From positions 1 through 64,000 of the forward strand of contig JBAIAA010000897.1 in assembly GCA_037893245.1 (NCBI GenBank): DNA of 64,000 nucleotides, read 5' to 3'. The notes under the pieces are model-generated. The model worked only from the letters and a program-made list of their open reading frames with translations, was not told where the DNA came from and searched no databases. The translations under genes were made by a program, and so were the position numbers. Source of the DNA: Crossaster papposus (Eukaryota > Echinodermata > Asteroidea > Velatida > Solasteridae). Positions 33,805 to 45,900 of this stretch are shown here, piece by piece (position 1 is the stretch's first letter; every line of letters begins with the position of its first letter).

Positions 33805-34010
33805 GGTTCGCGCCGGGATTATTTTAAAATCACCGAGCCGAGGGGCGGGATTATTTTTAACGAAACTCGATCCGGAAAGGGTTCAGGCCGACAGTGCCGG
33901 GAAGCACACCCACGCGTTTCCGGCCTTGCTCGCTGCTGACAGACATTTCCGAACTTGAACTTGGCGTGTTTATGCGTCATCCGTTTCGTCATCCGGCGCG
34001 AACTGGTTAA
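33805..34010. mobile_element. MITE family B, copy with shortened left end
   Basis: Starts GGTTCGCGCCGGGATTATTT (lacking TTAACCA) and ends CCGGCGCGAACTGGTTAA. It matches 18986-19227 with one internal deletion. Confidence 0.8.
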
Positions 34011-35200
34011 GGGACAAAGAGGGGAATATTATTCTCTATCTTGGTATTAGATGAATTATTGACGAAAAATAACCCTAACATCTTAATTTGTTTCTCAAGT
34101 AGTTAGGGTTTCACTACACTAAATACGGCGCCCATTGTAATCAACACAAAAATTGAAAGAAAGAGCGCCGCCTGGTGACGCTCATGAGTAGAGTGGCCAT
34201 ATTTTTTTGACTGGAAATTAAAGATTAAGACTCCTAGAATAATTTTCTTTTCAAATTTATGGGGGTTGACCGAATGAATATTTTTGTTATACTCCCATCC
34301 ACACAAACCTCCCCTAAACTGGTGGCCTAGCTCTGGCCCAGGTTCCAATGTAGCCCCCTGCCTCTATGCCAAATAGACCCACGTATTGGTTTTTTTGTGA
34401 ATGGAATCCCCCGAGTTGGAAGCCACGGGTCACCAATTCTTGATTTCCGAAAATATTTCTACAATCAGTCCAATGTATAGGCCCCAGGGACCACTTATTC
34501 AAAATTATCGGAGGGATCACAAACTATTAATGAGCTCGCGCGCAGTGATTTTCAGAGATTTAGTCACATGCACCCTTAGGCCCTACATTGCCAGATTCAG
34601 AAAAAAATCAATGAAGATTTCTTTGTATTTCTATTTCAGTAAACCTTAAAACATTATCGATTAGGAAAACCCAATGGTGTCAATCAACGAATGCTTTGGT
34701 TACAGAAGTTTAATTAATTCGCCAACAAATATACATATACATACAAGTATCATAATTCTGATTAAAAGGACAATAACACTTTTTTTTTAGCAGTTTCAAA
34801 ATCATATAAAACGTACTATATGTACTGTTTGTATGCTAAAATGGAATCATGCAACTCTTTTAACATGTATTTATAAAACGCACTGATATCTGTGCTTTTT
34901 GCAATAAAAAAATTCATTAAATTATTGACATCATTCTACTTTATAAAATAAATTTCCTATCTACATTTTATGTAAAACAATAAAGGAAAGACAATTGCAG
35001 AAGTATGTAATTTACTGTTACAAATCCATCATATTTCCTTAAAAAAACAGATGTTCATGTTTTGTATTTTACTTTTCATCAATCTGATTACTTTGAATGG
35101 AGATGGCGTCCATAATGAAAATCTTTGTTAAAACATAAATGTACTTTCATTAATAAATAATCTACATTTTTAATGTGCAAGAAAAACTAGTATAGTGTAT
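34011..35200. other. AT-rich intergenic sequence
   Basis: Several short ORFs (for example 34103-34348 and 34401-34649) have no domain and no splice context. Nothing is recognised. Confidence 0.4.
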
Positions 35201-35621
35201 TGTCATATCGAAACAATTTTACTACCAAATTATTAATAAATATCTTACTTATTTGAAAGTAAATAATGATTTGTAGGAATCCAGCAAAATGATTGCGCTA
35301 GATATTCTTTAATTGTTCGAAAAATTGAATTTTATAAAATTCACCATCGCCAGACGGTGATCTAAAAAAAACCAAGAACGACAAATAAACAACTGCCGAC
35401 GCTGGTCGAAAACGAACGCCGTTTTTCTTGCTTTTCTCAGCATCCATGATTGCAAAATGTCGGACAGGTCAGTTAAACGATTCAAGAATTTCACCTCTCA
35501 CACCGCAGTAAGAATTCCCCCGTCAGTTCCTCTTAATCATTACCTCGAGCTCTGAAAACCAACGAAATAGAACCGAGGTCCTTACTATAAAATAATTACC
35601 AATGGTGTATCCTACCTTTAA
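35201..35621. mobile_element. MITE family A, copy 5 (left end lost, internal insertion)
   Basis: Starts inside the family at ATATCGAAACAATTTTACTA and ends ACCAATGGTGTATCCTACCT then TTAA. About 100 bp of foreign sequence (near 35482-35583, containing TTCACCTCTCACACCGCAGT) replaces the usual ATATTTACTATAAAATACAA stretch. Confidence 0.82.
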
Positions 35622-36299
35622 ATGGATGCAATATAGTACAGATTGAAAGAACATGCACAAAGTCATGCAGTGAGTAAAAAAATAAAAAATAAGCAAAACA
35701 AATGTTCTCCATACGAATTAGAAAGATACTAAATACACTGAATACTAAGAAAGCTCTTTTTGGGGGGTAAAAAACCAACAACATCATATTATGTAAAGGT
35801 AACCTTTTTCACATAAACGAAAACAGAAAATTGATGACGTAAATTCATTATTTATACGCTTCAATACAAATTACTTACTGCAGCATTTGAACTTTTGACC
35901 TTAGAGATACGTACAGTACCAGCACTCTACTAACTAATTTGCGACTTGGCAGTATGGGTAGCAGGTTCAAATTCTGCCTCAGTTCATTTCTTTATATTAT
36001 ATTATTTATTGTAGGAGTTCCAGAATGCCCAGAGGTAGATAAAGTAGAACAAGGGTTATAATAGAGCTAAAAAAAGGAGTATTTAGAGAATAATTACTAT
36101 TGATATTGTGAGTAATCTTCTTCTAGTCTTGGTCCAAATACCGAGTCCGAGTTTTGTTATTTTAACCCTAACGTCTTAGGCTTTAAGTTGGTGTACAGTA
36201 CACTGAACAACAAAATGTTACACAATTCTCATAGGCCAGTGTAGTAAGAGTACTGCATACTGCTAAAGTAGAATTTTGTAATATTAGGGGACATTAGGT

Positions 36300-36686
36300 T
36301 TAAAGGTAGGATACACCATTTGCAGATATCAAAAACATCTACATGTATTACCAAAATATTAAGAAATATCTTATTTATTCGACAGTAAATAATGAGTAGA
36401 GGCATCCAGCAAAATGATTGCGCTAGATATCCAGTAGTTGTTCCGAAAAATTTAATTGAAGAAAAAAAATTCACAATCGCCGGACAGCAATGGCGAAAAA
36501 AACCAAAAAAAAACCACTGCACGATGTCGGTTGAAAACGAACGCCGTTTTTCTTGCTTTTCGCCGCATCCATGATTGTAAAACTTTGGGCAGGTCAGTTA
36601 AACCATATTTACTATAAAATAACACCCCTCAAATTCACCCATTCATGATAATTCAAACAATTACCAATGGTGTATCCAGCCTTTAA
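36300..36686. mobile_element. MITE family A, copy 6 (full length), just past gene 2
   Basis: 387 bp with TTAA edges. It lies about 130 bp beyond the gene 2 stop codon. Minus-strand AATAAA (36374-36379 on +) inside it could serve as a poly(A) signal for gene 2, which is inference only. Confidence 0.88.
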
Positions 36687-36815
36687 TGCAGATGGTATCT
36701 GAAAAGCTTTTGTAGGAGACTTACACAAGAGACTGAAACTTTAACTGGGTAGGTTAATATAACTCTGTGTACGTAATACTCATGAAGCTAGCTATGTTCT
36801 TTGCTATGTTCTTTG

Positions 36816-36958
36816 CTATAAACTTGCTCCGTTTGCTCCTTCTTGTCCCGTCTGCTCCCTCTTCTTGGCTGCAGCTTCTTTCTCCCGTCTCTCCTGGAAG
36901 GCTGCAAAGACAACTTGTAGAGACTTGGCATATTCTGCCTTCTCCACCTCATCCCTCC
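36816..36958 (-). CDS. Gene 2 terminal exon
   Basis: 143 bp after TCTCTCACAG, reading RDEVEKAEYAKSLQVVFAAF, then QERREKEAAAKKREQTGQEG and ANGASL, followed by TAG at 36818-36816. The tail is charged and helical. Confidence 0.88.
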
Positions 36959-39900
36959 CTGTGAGAGAAATCCAATAAACAGATTACTTAGTTTGTGAAT
37001 TACTGATTATGGTTCAATAGTTAGTGTTTGACTCATGTGCGATGATATGCGAGTTTGACTCCTGATGAGAAACATAGTGCTTGCGCTCTTGGGTAACGCG
37101 ACGTGCACGCAACGGACACGTGACTCAAGTAGGGCCATTTTTCAAAACCCAGCTTCGTATCCATGTTTGGCTTCTTTCATCCAGTTTGACAATGGTCTTT
37201 TGGTCAATGGTCTTTTTGGTTTGACCAATAGTCAATGGTGTGCGTTTTTTACATCTTTTTTTTACAACTTTGTTACAAGGTGCTAGATGAACACCACATT
37301 ATTACTATTACTATTATCAACTAAGTCCATAATAATTAAGTCCCGTCACAAATAACAGTAAAACAAAATCAAATAACAATTGGACAAGCAACAACAAAGG
37401 AATGTTGTTGTCACAGTTTATAAAATAGCATGAGACTTGACTTCAGACTTGATTTCATCTGCAGAGTCTGTGACTCAAATGTTGAGAACTTTTGACTCAT
37501 TTCGTGCAGTTGGGTCACAATCGTTTCGTCGGTATGAGAGAACTAACCCATGAGTTTCTTGGCTTCCTTGCCGTCCACCAGCGGGTTCAGCCAGGTGGAT
37601 TTTCTAGTGTCTTGCAGCTTCAGGTTACTTCCTTGAGGCACGTAGATCATGAAGGTCACCTCTATCACTTCTTTCTCATTGAGTTTTGCATCCAACTTCT
37701 TACCATCCTCTGTAATGATAACAATTTAACCAAAGAAGTTAAAGACACCATTATGCTTCATGTCGAGTCTCTCTAGCAGAACACTACAGCTCACTGTTCC
37801 CTGCACTTATCACTAATATGGGTAGTCGGTTTCAAAAGTCAATCACCGAGTCAGTCTTTAAAGAAAGAATACACCATTGATAATTGCTTGAATTGTCAGG
37901 AATGAGTGAATGTAATGGTAGAATACACCATTGATAATTGCTTGAATTGTCAGGAATGAGTGGGTGTAAAGGTAGGATACACCATTGGTAATTGCTTGAA
38001 TTGTCAGGAATGGGTGGATGTAAAGGTAGGATACACCATTGGTAATTGCTTGAATTGTCAGGATTGGGTAGATTGGGGGGTTGTATTTTATAGTAAATAT
38101 CGTTTAACTGACCTGTCCGAAGTTTTACAATCATGGATGCCGAGAAAAGCACGAAAGATAGCGTTCGTTTATAGTTGTCCTTGTTTTGTTCACAATCGCT
38201 GTCCGGCGATCGTGATTTGTTTTATACAATTTTTCGGAACAATTACAGAATATCTAGCAAAATCATTTTGTTGGATGCCTACAATCACTATTTACTTTCA
38301 AATAAGTAAGATATTTCTTAATAATTTGGTAGTAAATTGTTTCGATATTTGCAAATGATGTATCCTACCTTTAAGTCGAGTGACAAGCTAATAAACTATG
38401 ACAAAAACATTCCTTTGATATTGTTCAAAACTCTTTAACTGTGATTTGATTGTGACTGACTTGACTACAAAATAGAATCTTCTGGGATATTTAGGGTTTA
38501 ACACAAAAGATTTAAATCAAATAAGTTAAGAGAGCCTAATATTTTGATCTTAACAAGATCTTCAGAGACAAAGTGGCTGTGTACATGAAACAAACATGGG
38601 GGACAAAACAGTGGTAACACGAAGCAATGCAAACTGACTAACTTTTAGTAGCTCCAGATATGGCGTTAAAGATCTCTCTCTTGGATGGGTAATGGTCGCA
38701 CTCCTTGTAGAAGCCTTCCAGATCTCTAATGGTGATGAAGTCATTGGGATGTGCTCTCTTGGCAAAGACGTACTCATAGTCTGGCAAAAACAAACCAGAA
38801 AACCAACATTCTCAAAACTGACGAAACAATATTTCCCACAAGTGAATGTATTCTGAACTACCTCTTAACTCATCCACAAAGGCTGTGGGGCTGTCAGTGT
38901 TTAACCGTATTCATTCTTGCTTGTTTTTCCTATTGCTGATGTAGAGGAGTGAAATTTAACTTTGTTTTTATTCATCTTTTTTAGTTTACAATGGGATTTT
39001 TGGCAAAGTGGTTCCCCTAAAGTTTTTTGTTTTGTATAGGAGTGGCACCCCTGCGTAGTACATTGACTTAATTTACTCTTTACTTAATTAATGATGCGAG
39101 GCGCACCAGTCTATTGCTTTGTGTTCCACTGGCCACATGTGCTAGTATGGGTCAGTGAGCAGAGATACAACATGGAGGACAGACCTACTTAAAGTTTCTC
39201 TTGTGTCCTCCAAAAATCTTAAAAGTCTGGACATCAAGTTGCTGTATTTTCCTGTTTGCTCAATAATTCTGGTGAGTTTTCATTTATTTACTTATTTTTT
39301 ACATTGTCTAATCTGTGTACATATTTGCCTTTTTGTGCATTATTTTTGTTGTTGAGATAAAACTTTCAGAGTATGGAAACTATTTCTTTGCCTTTGGTAG
39401 GTTTCCAAAGAAAGTTTATTTTTACTAAGTGAAGCCTTGTTCACATTGTATAAAAGTTACTGTTGAAGGTTTTGAAACATTTGGAAACTAATTATTATTC
39501 CTAAACCTAGTAAAGTCATTTTGCTAAGGACCAGTGTTTTTATGTCATTTTCCTTGTTTAGTTTGGAGGCACTTTAATCAGTACCTTGGCCAAAAACTTG
39601 TGCATCAAGTGTTAGCACTTGTGACTGGATTTTACTTCTGGTCTATGGTTTTGGGATATAATGAAGAGGAGTTTTTGTATGATATTAGTCTGGATTTACT
39701 TGACTGACTTTTCTAAGGACTGTTTTATAGTAATTTTAAACATAGGTTTGATGCTGATACACTGTGCATTTTATGTAGAAACCTGATTTTTCTTTTGGAC
39801 CATGCTTTGCCTGTGCATCTCTTATTTTTCTCAAGATGTTTATTTGGGGGATTTGCATAATGAGTTCCATAGGGTTGTTTAGCTTCTTCAAGTTTATGGC

Positions 39901-42900
39901 TGGTTTTTATTACTTAATCCCCTGCCACAGTCAATAGTTCCTTTGTTATTTAGATTTTTGAGGTGTCTTGGAGAGATGATTTTCTCTTAAGTTTTCCCAG
40001 TATAGTTTTGTACAGGAAAAGTGTACTGTGCATGGTATAATTGGAAATGCATATTTTATTAATGTTTATTTATAACTTGATCTTTAATCATTTCTTTTGC
40101 ATTTTTCTTTGTATTTACAGGCTATTCATTATTTGTTCCGATTGTGCTTAGAGAGCAATCCGCTATTAGTGCTGTGTTGGGTTTTTACTTCTTTTTTTAT
40201 ATTTTGTATTTTTGAGTGCCTTGCTGAGACATGTGGAGGATGTAAACCGACGCCAGGGAAGACAATGGGGACAGTTAGGTGAGGACCGGGACCTACTCCT
40301 CACGACCCAGTTCATGAAGGGGTTGCAGGACGACAGTGTGAGGCAGAGACTGGCCCCGATGCAACCAAGAACAATGTCCTTCAGATCCCTCCGACAAGAG
40401 CTCCGGGTCATCACTGAAGAAGCGAGGCATGCCAGAGAGGTTAGACGGCAGAGGTACCAGATTAATCAGCACACAACCAACTCTCCATCAAATTGTCCTA
40501 CCAAAGCCACGACGGAACCAGCCCACACGAATCCCCAGGTTGCCACCGATGTCAATAAGCAACTAGAAGAATTGACCAGCATGATGAGGAAACATCTGTC
40601 GATGCTGGATAAAGTTTCTCAGGGGCAGACTTCGCTAACCCAACGTGTTGATGACATAGAGGACGCCCTCAGACGAGTACCCCCTGTGCAGAGGCCCCCT
40701 ACACATCCACATGGCAACTACCAATCCCGACGTTTTCCTGCGCCACAAAGCCAGCAAAGATGCTATAACTGCGGAGAAGTCGGCCATTTTGCGAGGGAGT
40801 GCAATAGACCAGGCAGGAGGATGGAGCAAGGCAGATCCAGTCAGAGTCCTTTAAACTAGATGGACCTGCGGATGCTGGGCAGTCGGCAGGTGGTTTAGAA
40901 AGAGATCGCCCTAATGAGAAAGAGAAACGACAAGGCAGGATGTTGGTGCAGACCAACCAGGAACACCAATCAAATACTGATGGACTTGTAGGCCCAGTTA
41001 ACACTACAAAAGTCACTATTTCAGGAAGAAAATGTAAGGCTTTGCTCGACACCGGTTCGCAAGTGACGACCATGATAACCGATGAGTTCGTGTCAGCCCA
41101 CCCTACTCTGAAGCTTCAGGATCTGAAGAAGTCACCCATCATTATCAGTGGCGCAGGAGGCCAGAGTGTTCCACATCAGGGGTATATACTCCTCACCATG
41201 GATGCACTTGGAGAAGTTACCAAGAATGTCCCCGCCTTAGTTGTACCAGTAACAGAGTTCCGGCGATCTATTCCACTTTTGATAGGCACCAATGTGATCC
41301 TCACCTTACGAGATTCCATCCACAAGAAGTTTGGCAGGGGAATGATGACCAAGATGAAGAAAGAGTCCTTTGCTTGGCATTCAGCTTTCCAGTGCGTCAA
41401 CAGTGATGGCACAGACATTGCTCGTACCAATGGAGAGATTGGTCATCTTCGCTACACAGGACGACGTACACATGAAGTACAGCCTGGAGCAGAAATAATC
41501 ATAACGGCCAAAACTCCAAAATCTACTAAAGGCAGATGCATCACAGCACTGGTGGCGGACAAGAGGAACAATAGTCTAGCTGTTGGGCAAATGTTGGTTG
41601 AAGTCCGAGACTGCAAAGTACCCATTCGGCTGTGCAACTTGTCTCATCAGAAGGTGACGGTCAGAAGGAATGCAGTTGTGGCAGTGCTGTCCCATATCCA
41701 AGTCATTAATTCCACGCCAGAGCCCGAGACTGCAGATCCACACACAGCTTCAGATGAATCCCCCTTGCCCGACATTGATTCTGCTGATTTGACCCCCTCT
41801 GCAAAGGCAGCCATTCAGGACCTTCTCAAAGCCAATTCTGATGTCTTTTCCAAAGATTCCCTCGACATTGGCATGACCCAAACCGCTGTGCACGAGATTC
41901 CTTTGAGTGATGCTACCCCATTTCGTTTGCCGTACCGACGTATCCCACCCGCTGAGTTTCAAGAAGTTCGAAAGCACATCAAGGATCTTGAGAAAACAAA
42001 CGTCATCAAACCCAGTCAAAGCTCATTCGCTTCTCCAGTGGTTATCGTCCGAAAGAAGGATGGCAGCATTCGACTGTGTGTCGATTACCGCAAGCTGAAT
42101 TCCAGAACAATTCGAGATGCGTATCCTCTACCACGGATCGAAGAAGCGCTGGATGCTTTGGGAAAAGCTAAGTATTTTTCTTGCATAGATCTGACCTCTG
42201 GCTATCTCCAAGTTGGCGTTGCTGAGAAGGACCAGGCAAAAACAGCTTTCACTACCCCGATGGGCCTGTTCGAGTTTACCAGAATGCCATTTGGACTTGT
42301 TAACGCACCCGCCACATTTCAACGCTTGATGTCGAATGTATTCAGCGGCATGAATTTTGAAAGTGTCCTGCTCTACCTCGACGATGTCATCATCTACAGT
42401 TCGACGATTGAAGAACACATCACTCGACTAAGCCAAGTGTTCGACCGATTAAGACAGAATAACCTCAAGCTTAAACCCTCCAAGTGTCACTTTCTGAAGA
42501 GCAGTGTTCAATATCTGGGTCATATTGTCTCGGCAGAAGGTATTTCCACAAACCCTGAGAAGATAACAGCTGTACAGAATTGGCCGATCCCCAAATCAAA
42601 GAAGGATGTCAGGAGTTTCCTTGGGATAACTGGATATTATCGGAAGTTTATCCAAGGCTATGCAAAGGTGGCGAGTCCTCTATTCGGCCTCATTGGGGGT
42701 AAGCGTGGAACCCGAGACCCACCGTTTGTCTGGACGGATGCATGTAGTGTTGCATTTCAGACGTTGATATCCAAGTTGACATCAGCTCCCATCTTAGCCT
42801 ATGCTGATTATGATATTCCTTTCGTCATACAGACTGATGCATCTCTTGAAGGCCTTGGTGCAGTACTTACCCAACAACAGGATGGCCGTGAACGTGTAGT

Positions 42901-45900
42901 GGCATATGCGAGCCGCGCTCTCTCTTCAGCCGAGAAGAAATATCCAGCACACAAGCTAGAGTTTCGAGCATTACATTGGGCCCTGACTACCAAATTTCGA
43001 GATTATCTGTATGGACACAAGGTAACAGCGGTAACCGACAATAATCCTATGACCTATGTATTGAAGAGTGCTAAGCTGGATGCTCATAGTCAACGCTGGG
43101 TTAATGACCTATCTCTCTTCGAATTGGACATACGGTATCGTCCAGGAAAGAATAATGCAAATGCTGATGCACTTTCGAGAATTACTAGAAGAGAAGTAAC
43201 CCGCATATTGGACGCAACCGAGAATGGCTCCGCCGATAAGCAGAATCCCACGGAAGATGTTGAGGTCCACGTGCAAGCTACTCTTTCGACCCATGATGTA
43301 TCAACGGAGACGGACAGCCAAAGACAATCTGGAGCTGATGAACTGAGATCCCTGCAACCTAAAGAGACCTCCGAACCTGACAACGCTTCAGCTGAGAAGT
43401 ATGGAACCAGTACTATTCAAGATGGCGGGAAACTTCAGGATGCTCAACAGGAAGATGAAGGTATCACACGCATTCTACATCTCAAGACAACCAGACGTAG
43501 CAAGTTGAGTCAAAGACAAGCCAACCGTGAAGGAAAAGATGTTCAGAGACTACTTCGTTCATGGGACCACCTTCAGGAAAAAGGGGGACTGCTGGTCTAT
43601 AGAAACGGAGAGGGTAATGACATGAATTACATCCCAGTTCTACCTCGTTCGCTACATAAAACAATCCTGAAGAACCTCCATGACGAGTTGGGACACCTTG
43701 GATTCCAGAAGACTCTCCGATCGGTCAGAAAACGTTTCTACTGGCCTGGTGCATACTGTGACGTAAAGACTTACATACAAACCTGTGAACGGTGCACTTT
43801 ACGTAAACGTCCAGAAGGAAGACGGAGCGCTGGGTTGCAGAGTATTCGTACAAGTCGTCCAGGAGAACTAGTCTGCATCGATTTCATGAGTCTTGAGAAG
43901 TCTGCTGGTGGGTACGAGCACTTACTCGTTGTGACGGACCACTTCACTCGTTATGCCAAGGCATACCCAACAAGAGACCAGAAAGCGACGACGGTGGCAC
44001 GAGTATTGTGGGAGAGGTACATTTTGAACTACGGGATTCCAGAGCGACTGCATTCCGACCAAGGGAAGTGTTTTGAGTCTGAAGTAATCCGTCAACTCTG
44101 TGCAGTAATGGGAGTGTCCAAGAGCAAGACAACACCCTATCATCCCCAAGGCAACGGAATGACTGAAAGGTTTAACCGAACTCTTTTATCGATGCTAGGG
44201 ACCCTTGATCCAATGAAGAAGGTGAATTGGGCAACGCACGTTGAAGTTTTGACCCATGCCTACAATTGCAGCCAGCATGTTTCGACAGGCTACTCGCCCT
44301 TCTTCCTGATGTTTATGAGGGAACCCAAGCTGCCAGTGGACGTGATATTCCCTTGCCAAGGAGAAGACACACAACATCTTCATCGTGACTACAACTCTTT
44401 CGTCAAAATGCTGAAGGAAGAAATGACCAAGGCGTTCAATTTGGCAGAGACAAATGCAGATAAGGCACGATCGACTGAAGCAGACTAGCGCCTATAACAA
44501 GAAGGTCAGTGAACGTGAACTTCAAGTAGGAGATCTGGTGCTCGTGCTTAATCTAACACCGAGAGGAAAGTGTAAGCTGAAAGACCGATGGGAAGATACT
44601 CCTTACTTGGTTGTAAAGAAGCTAGATGGTATTCCAGTGTACACTGTGAAGCAGTTGGAAACGCAAAAGGTGAGGACGGTCCACCGCAACCTGATCTCCC
44701 TTTGCCCTTTCGAAGTTCCCCTTGAAGAGGAGATATCCAATGCTGACCCGCTTCTTCAATCTTCTTCTGGTATGGACGTTACCATGGAACCTCCTTACGA
44801 GTTCCGAGATGACTTAATCCTTCATCACCCTGGTTTGACTGATGTGATTCCCCCTCCAGAAGACTTCAGTGATGTTGAACTCTCTTCAGTAAACTTCTAT
44901 GAATCTCCATCTACTGATGAAACTGATTCCAGTTCTGTTGACGAGATGTTGGACACCGGCCGACCAAAGAGGACCATCCGCCCACCTATGAGGTATCATG
45001 ATGAAGCCTGATGAAACCGAAAGACGACGTACTTCCCAGATGTATTTCCCTTTAGATTGTTTTCTTTAATTGTTGAGGACAACAAGGTTTTAAAGAATGG
45101 GCGTGTGTAGAGGAGTGAAATTTAACTTTGTTTTTATTCATCCTTTTTAGTTTACAATGGGATTTTTGGCAAAGTGGTTCCCCTAAAGTTACTGTTTTTT
45201 ATAGGAGTGGCACCCCTGCGTAGTACATTGACTTAATTTACTCTTTACTTAATTAATGATGCGAGGCGCACCAGTCTATTGCTTTGTGTTCCACTGGCCA
45301 CATGTGCTAGTATGGGTCAGTGAGCAGAGATACAACATGGAGGACAGACCTACTTAAAGTTTCTCTTGTGTCCTCCAAAAATCTTAAAAGTCTGGACATC
45401 AAGTTGCTGTATTTTCCTGTTTGCTCAATAATTCTGGTGAGTTTTCATTTTTTTACTTTTTTTTTACATGGTCTAATCTGTGTACATATTTGCCTTTTTG
45501 TGCATTATTTTTGTTGTTGAGATAAAACTTTCAGAGTATGGAAACTATTTCTTTGCCTTTGGTAGGTTTCCAAAGAAAGTTTATTTTTACTAAGTGAAGC
45601 CTTGTTCACATTGTATAAAAGTTACTGTTGAAGGTTCTGAAACTTTTGGAAACTAATTATTATTCCTAAACCTAGTAAAGTCATTTTGCTAAGGACCAGT
45701 GTTTTTATGTCATTTTCCTTGTTTAGTTTGGAGGCACTTTAATCAGTACCTTGGCCAAAAACTTGTGCATCAAGTGTTAGCACTTGTGACTGGATTTTAC
45801 TTCTGGTCTATGGTTTTGGGATATAATGAAGAGGAGTTTTTGTATTATATTAGTCTGGATTTACTTGACTGACTTTTCTAAGGACTGTTTTATAGTAATT

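Noticed and set aside
35900-35985. tRNA-like words (GTAGCAGGTTCAAATTCTGC on +, TAGTTAGTAGAGTGCTGG on -)
   Set aside because: The words lie on opposite strands and do not form one clover-leaf. At best this is a SINE relic.
40212-40220. TTG start for gag
   Set aside because: It lies in the 5' LTR at a deletion junction. The true gag start is missing.
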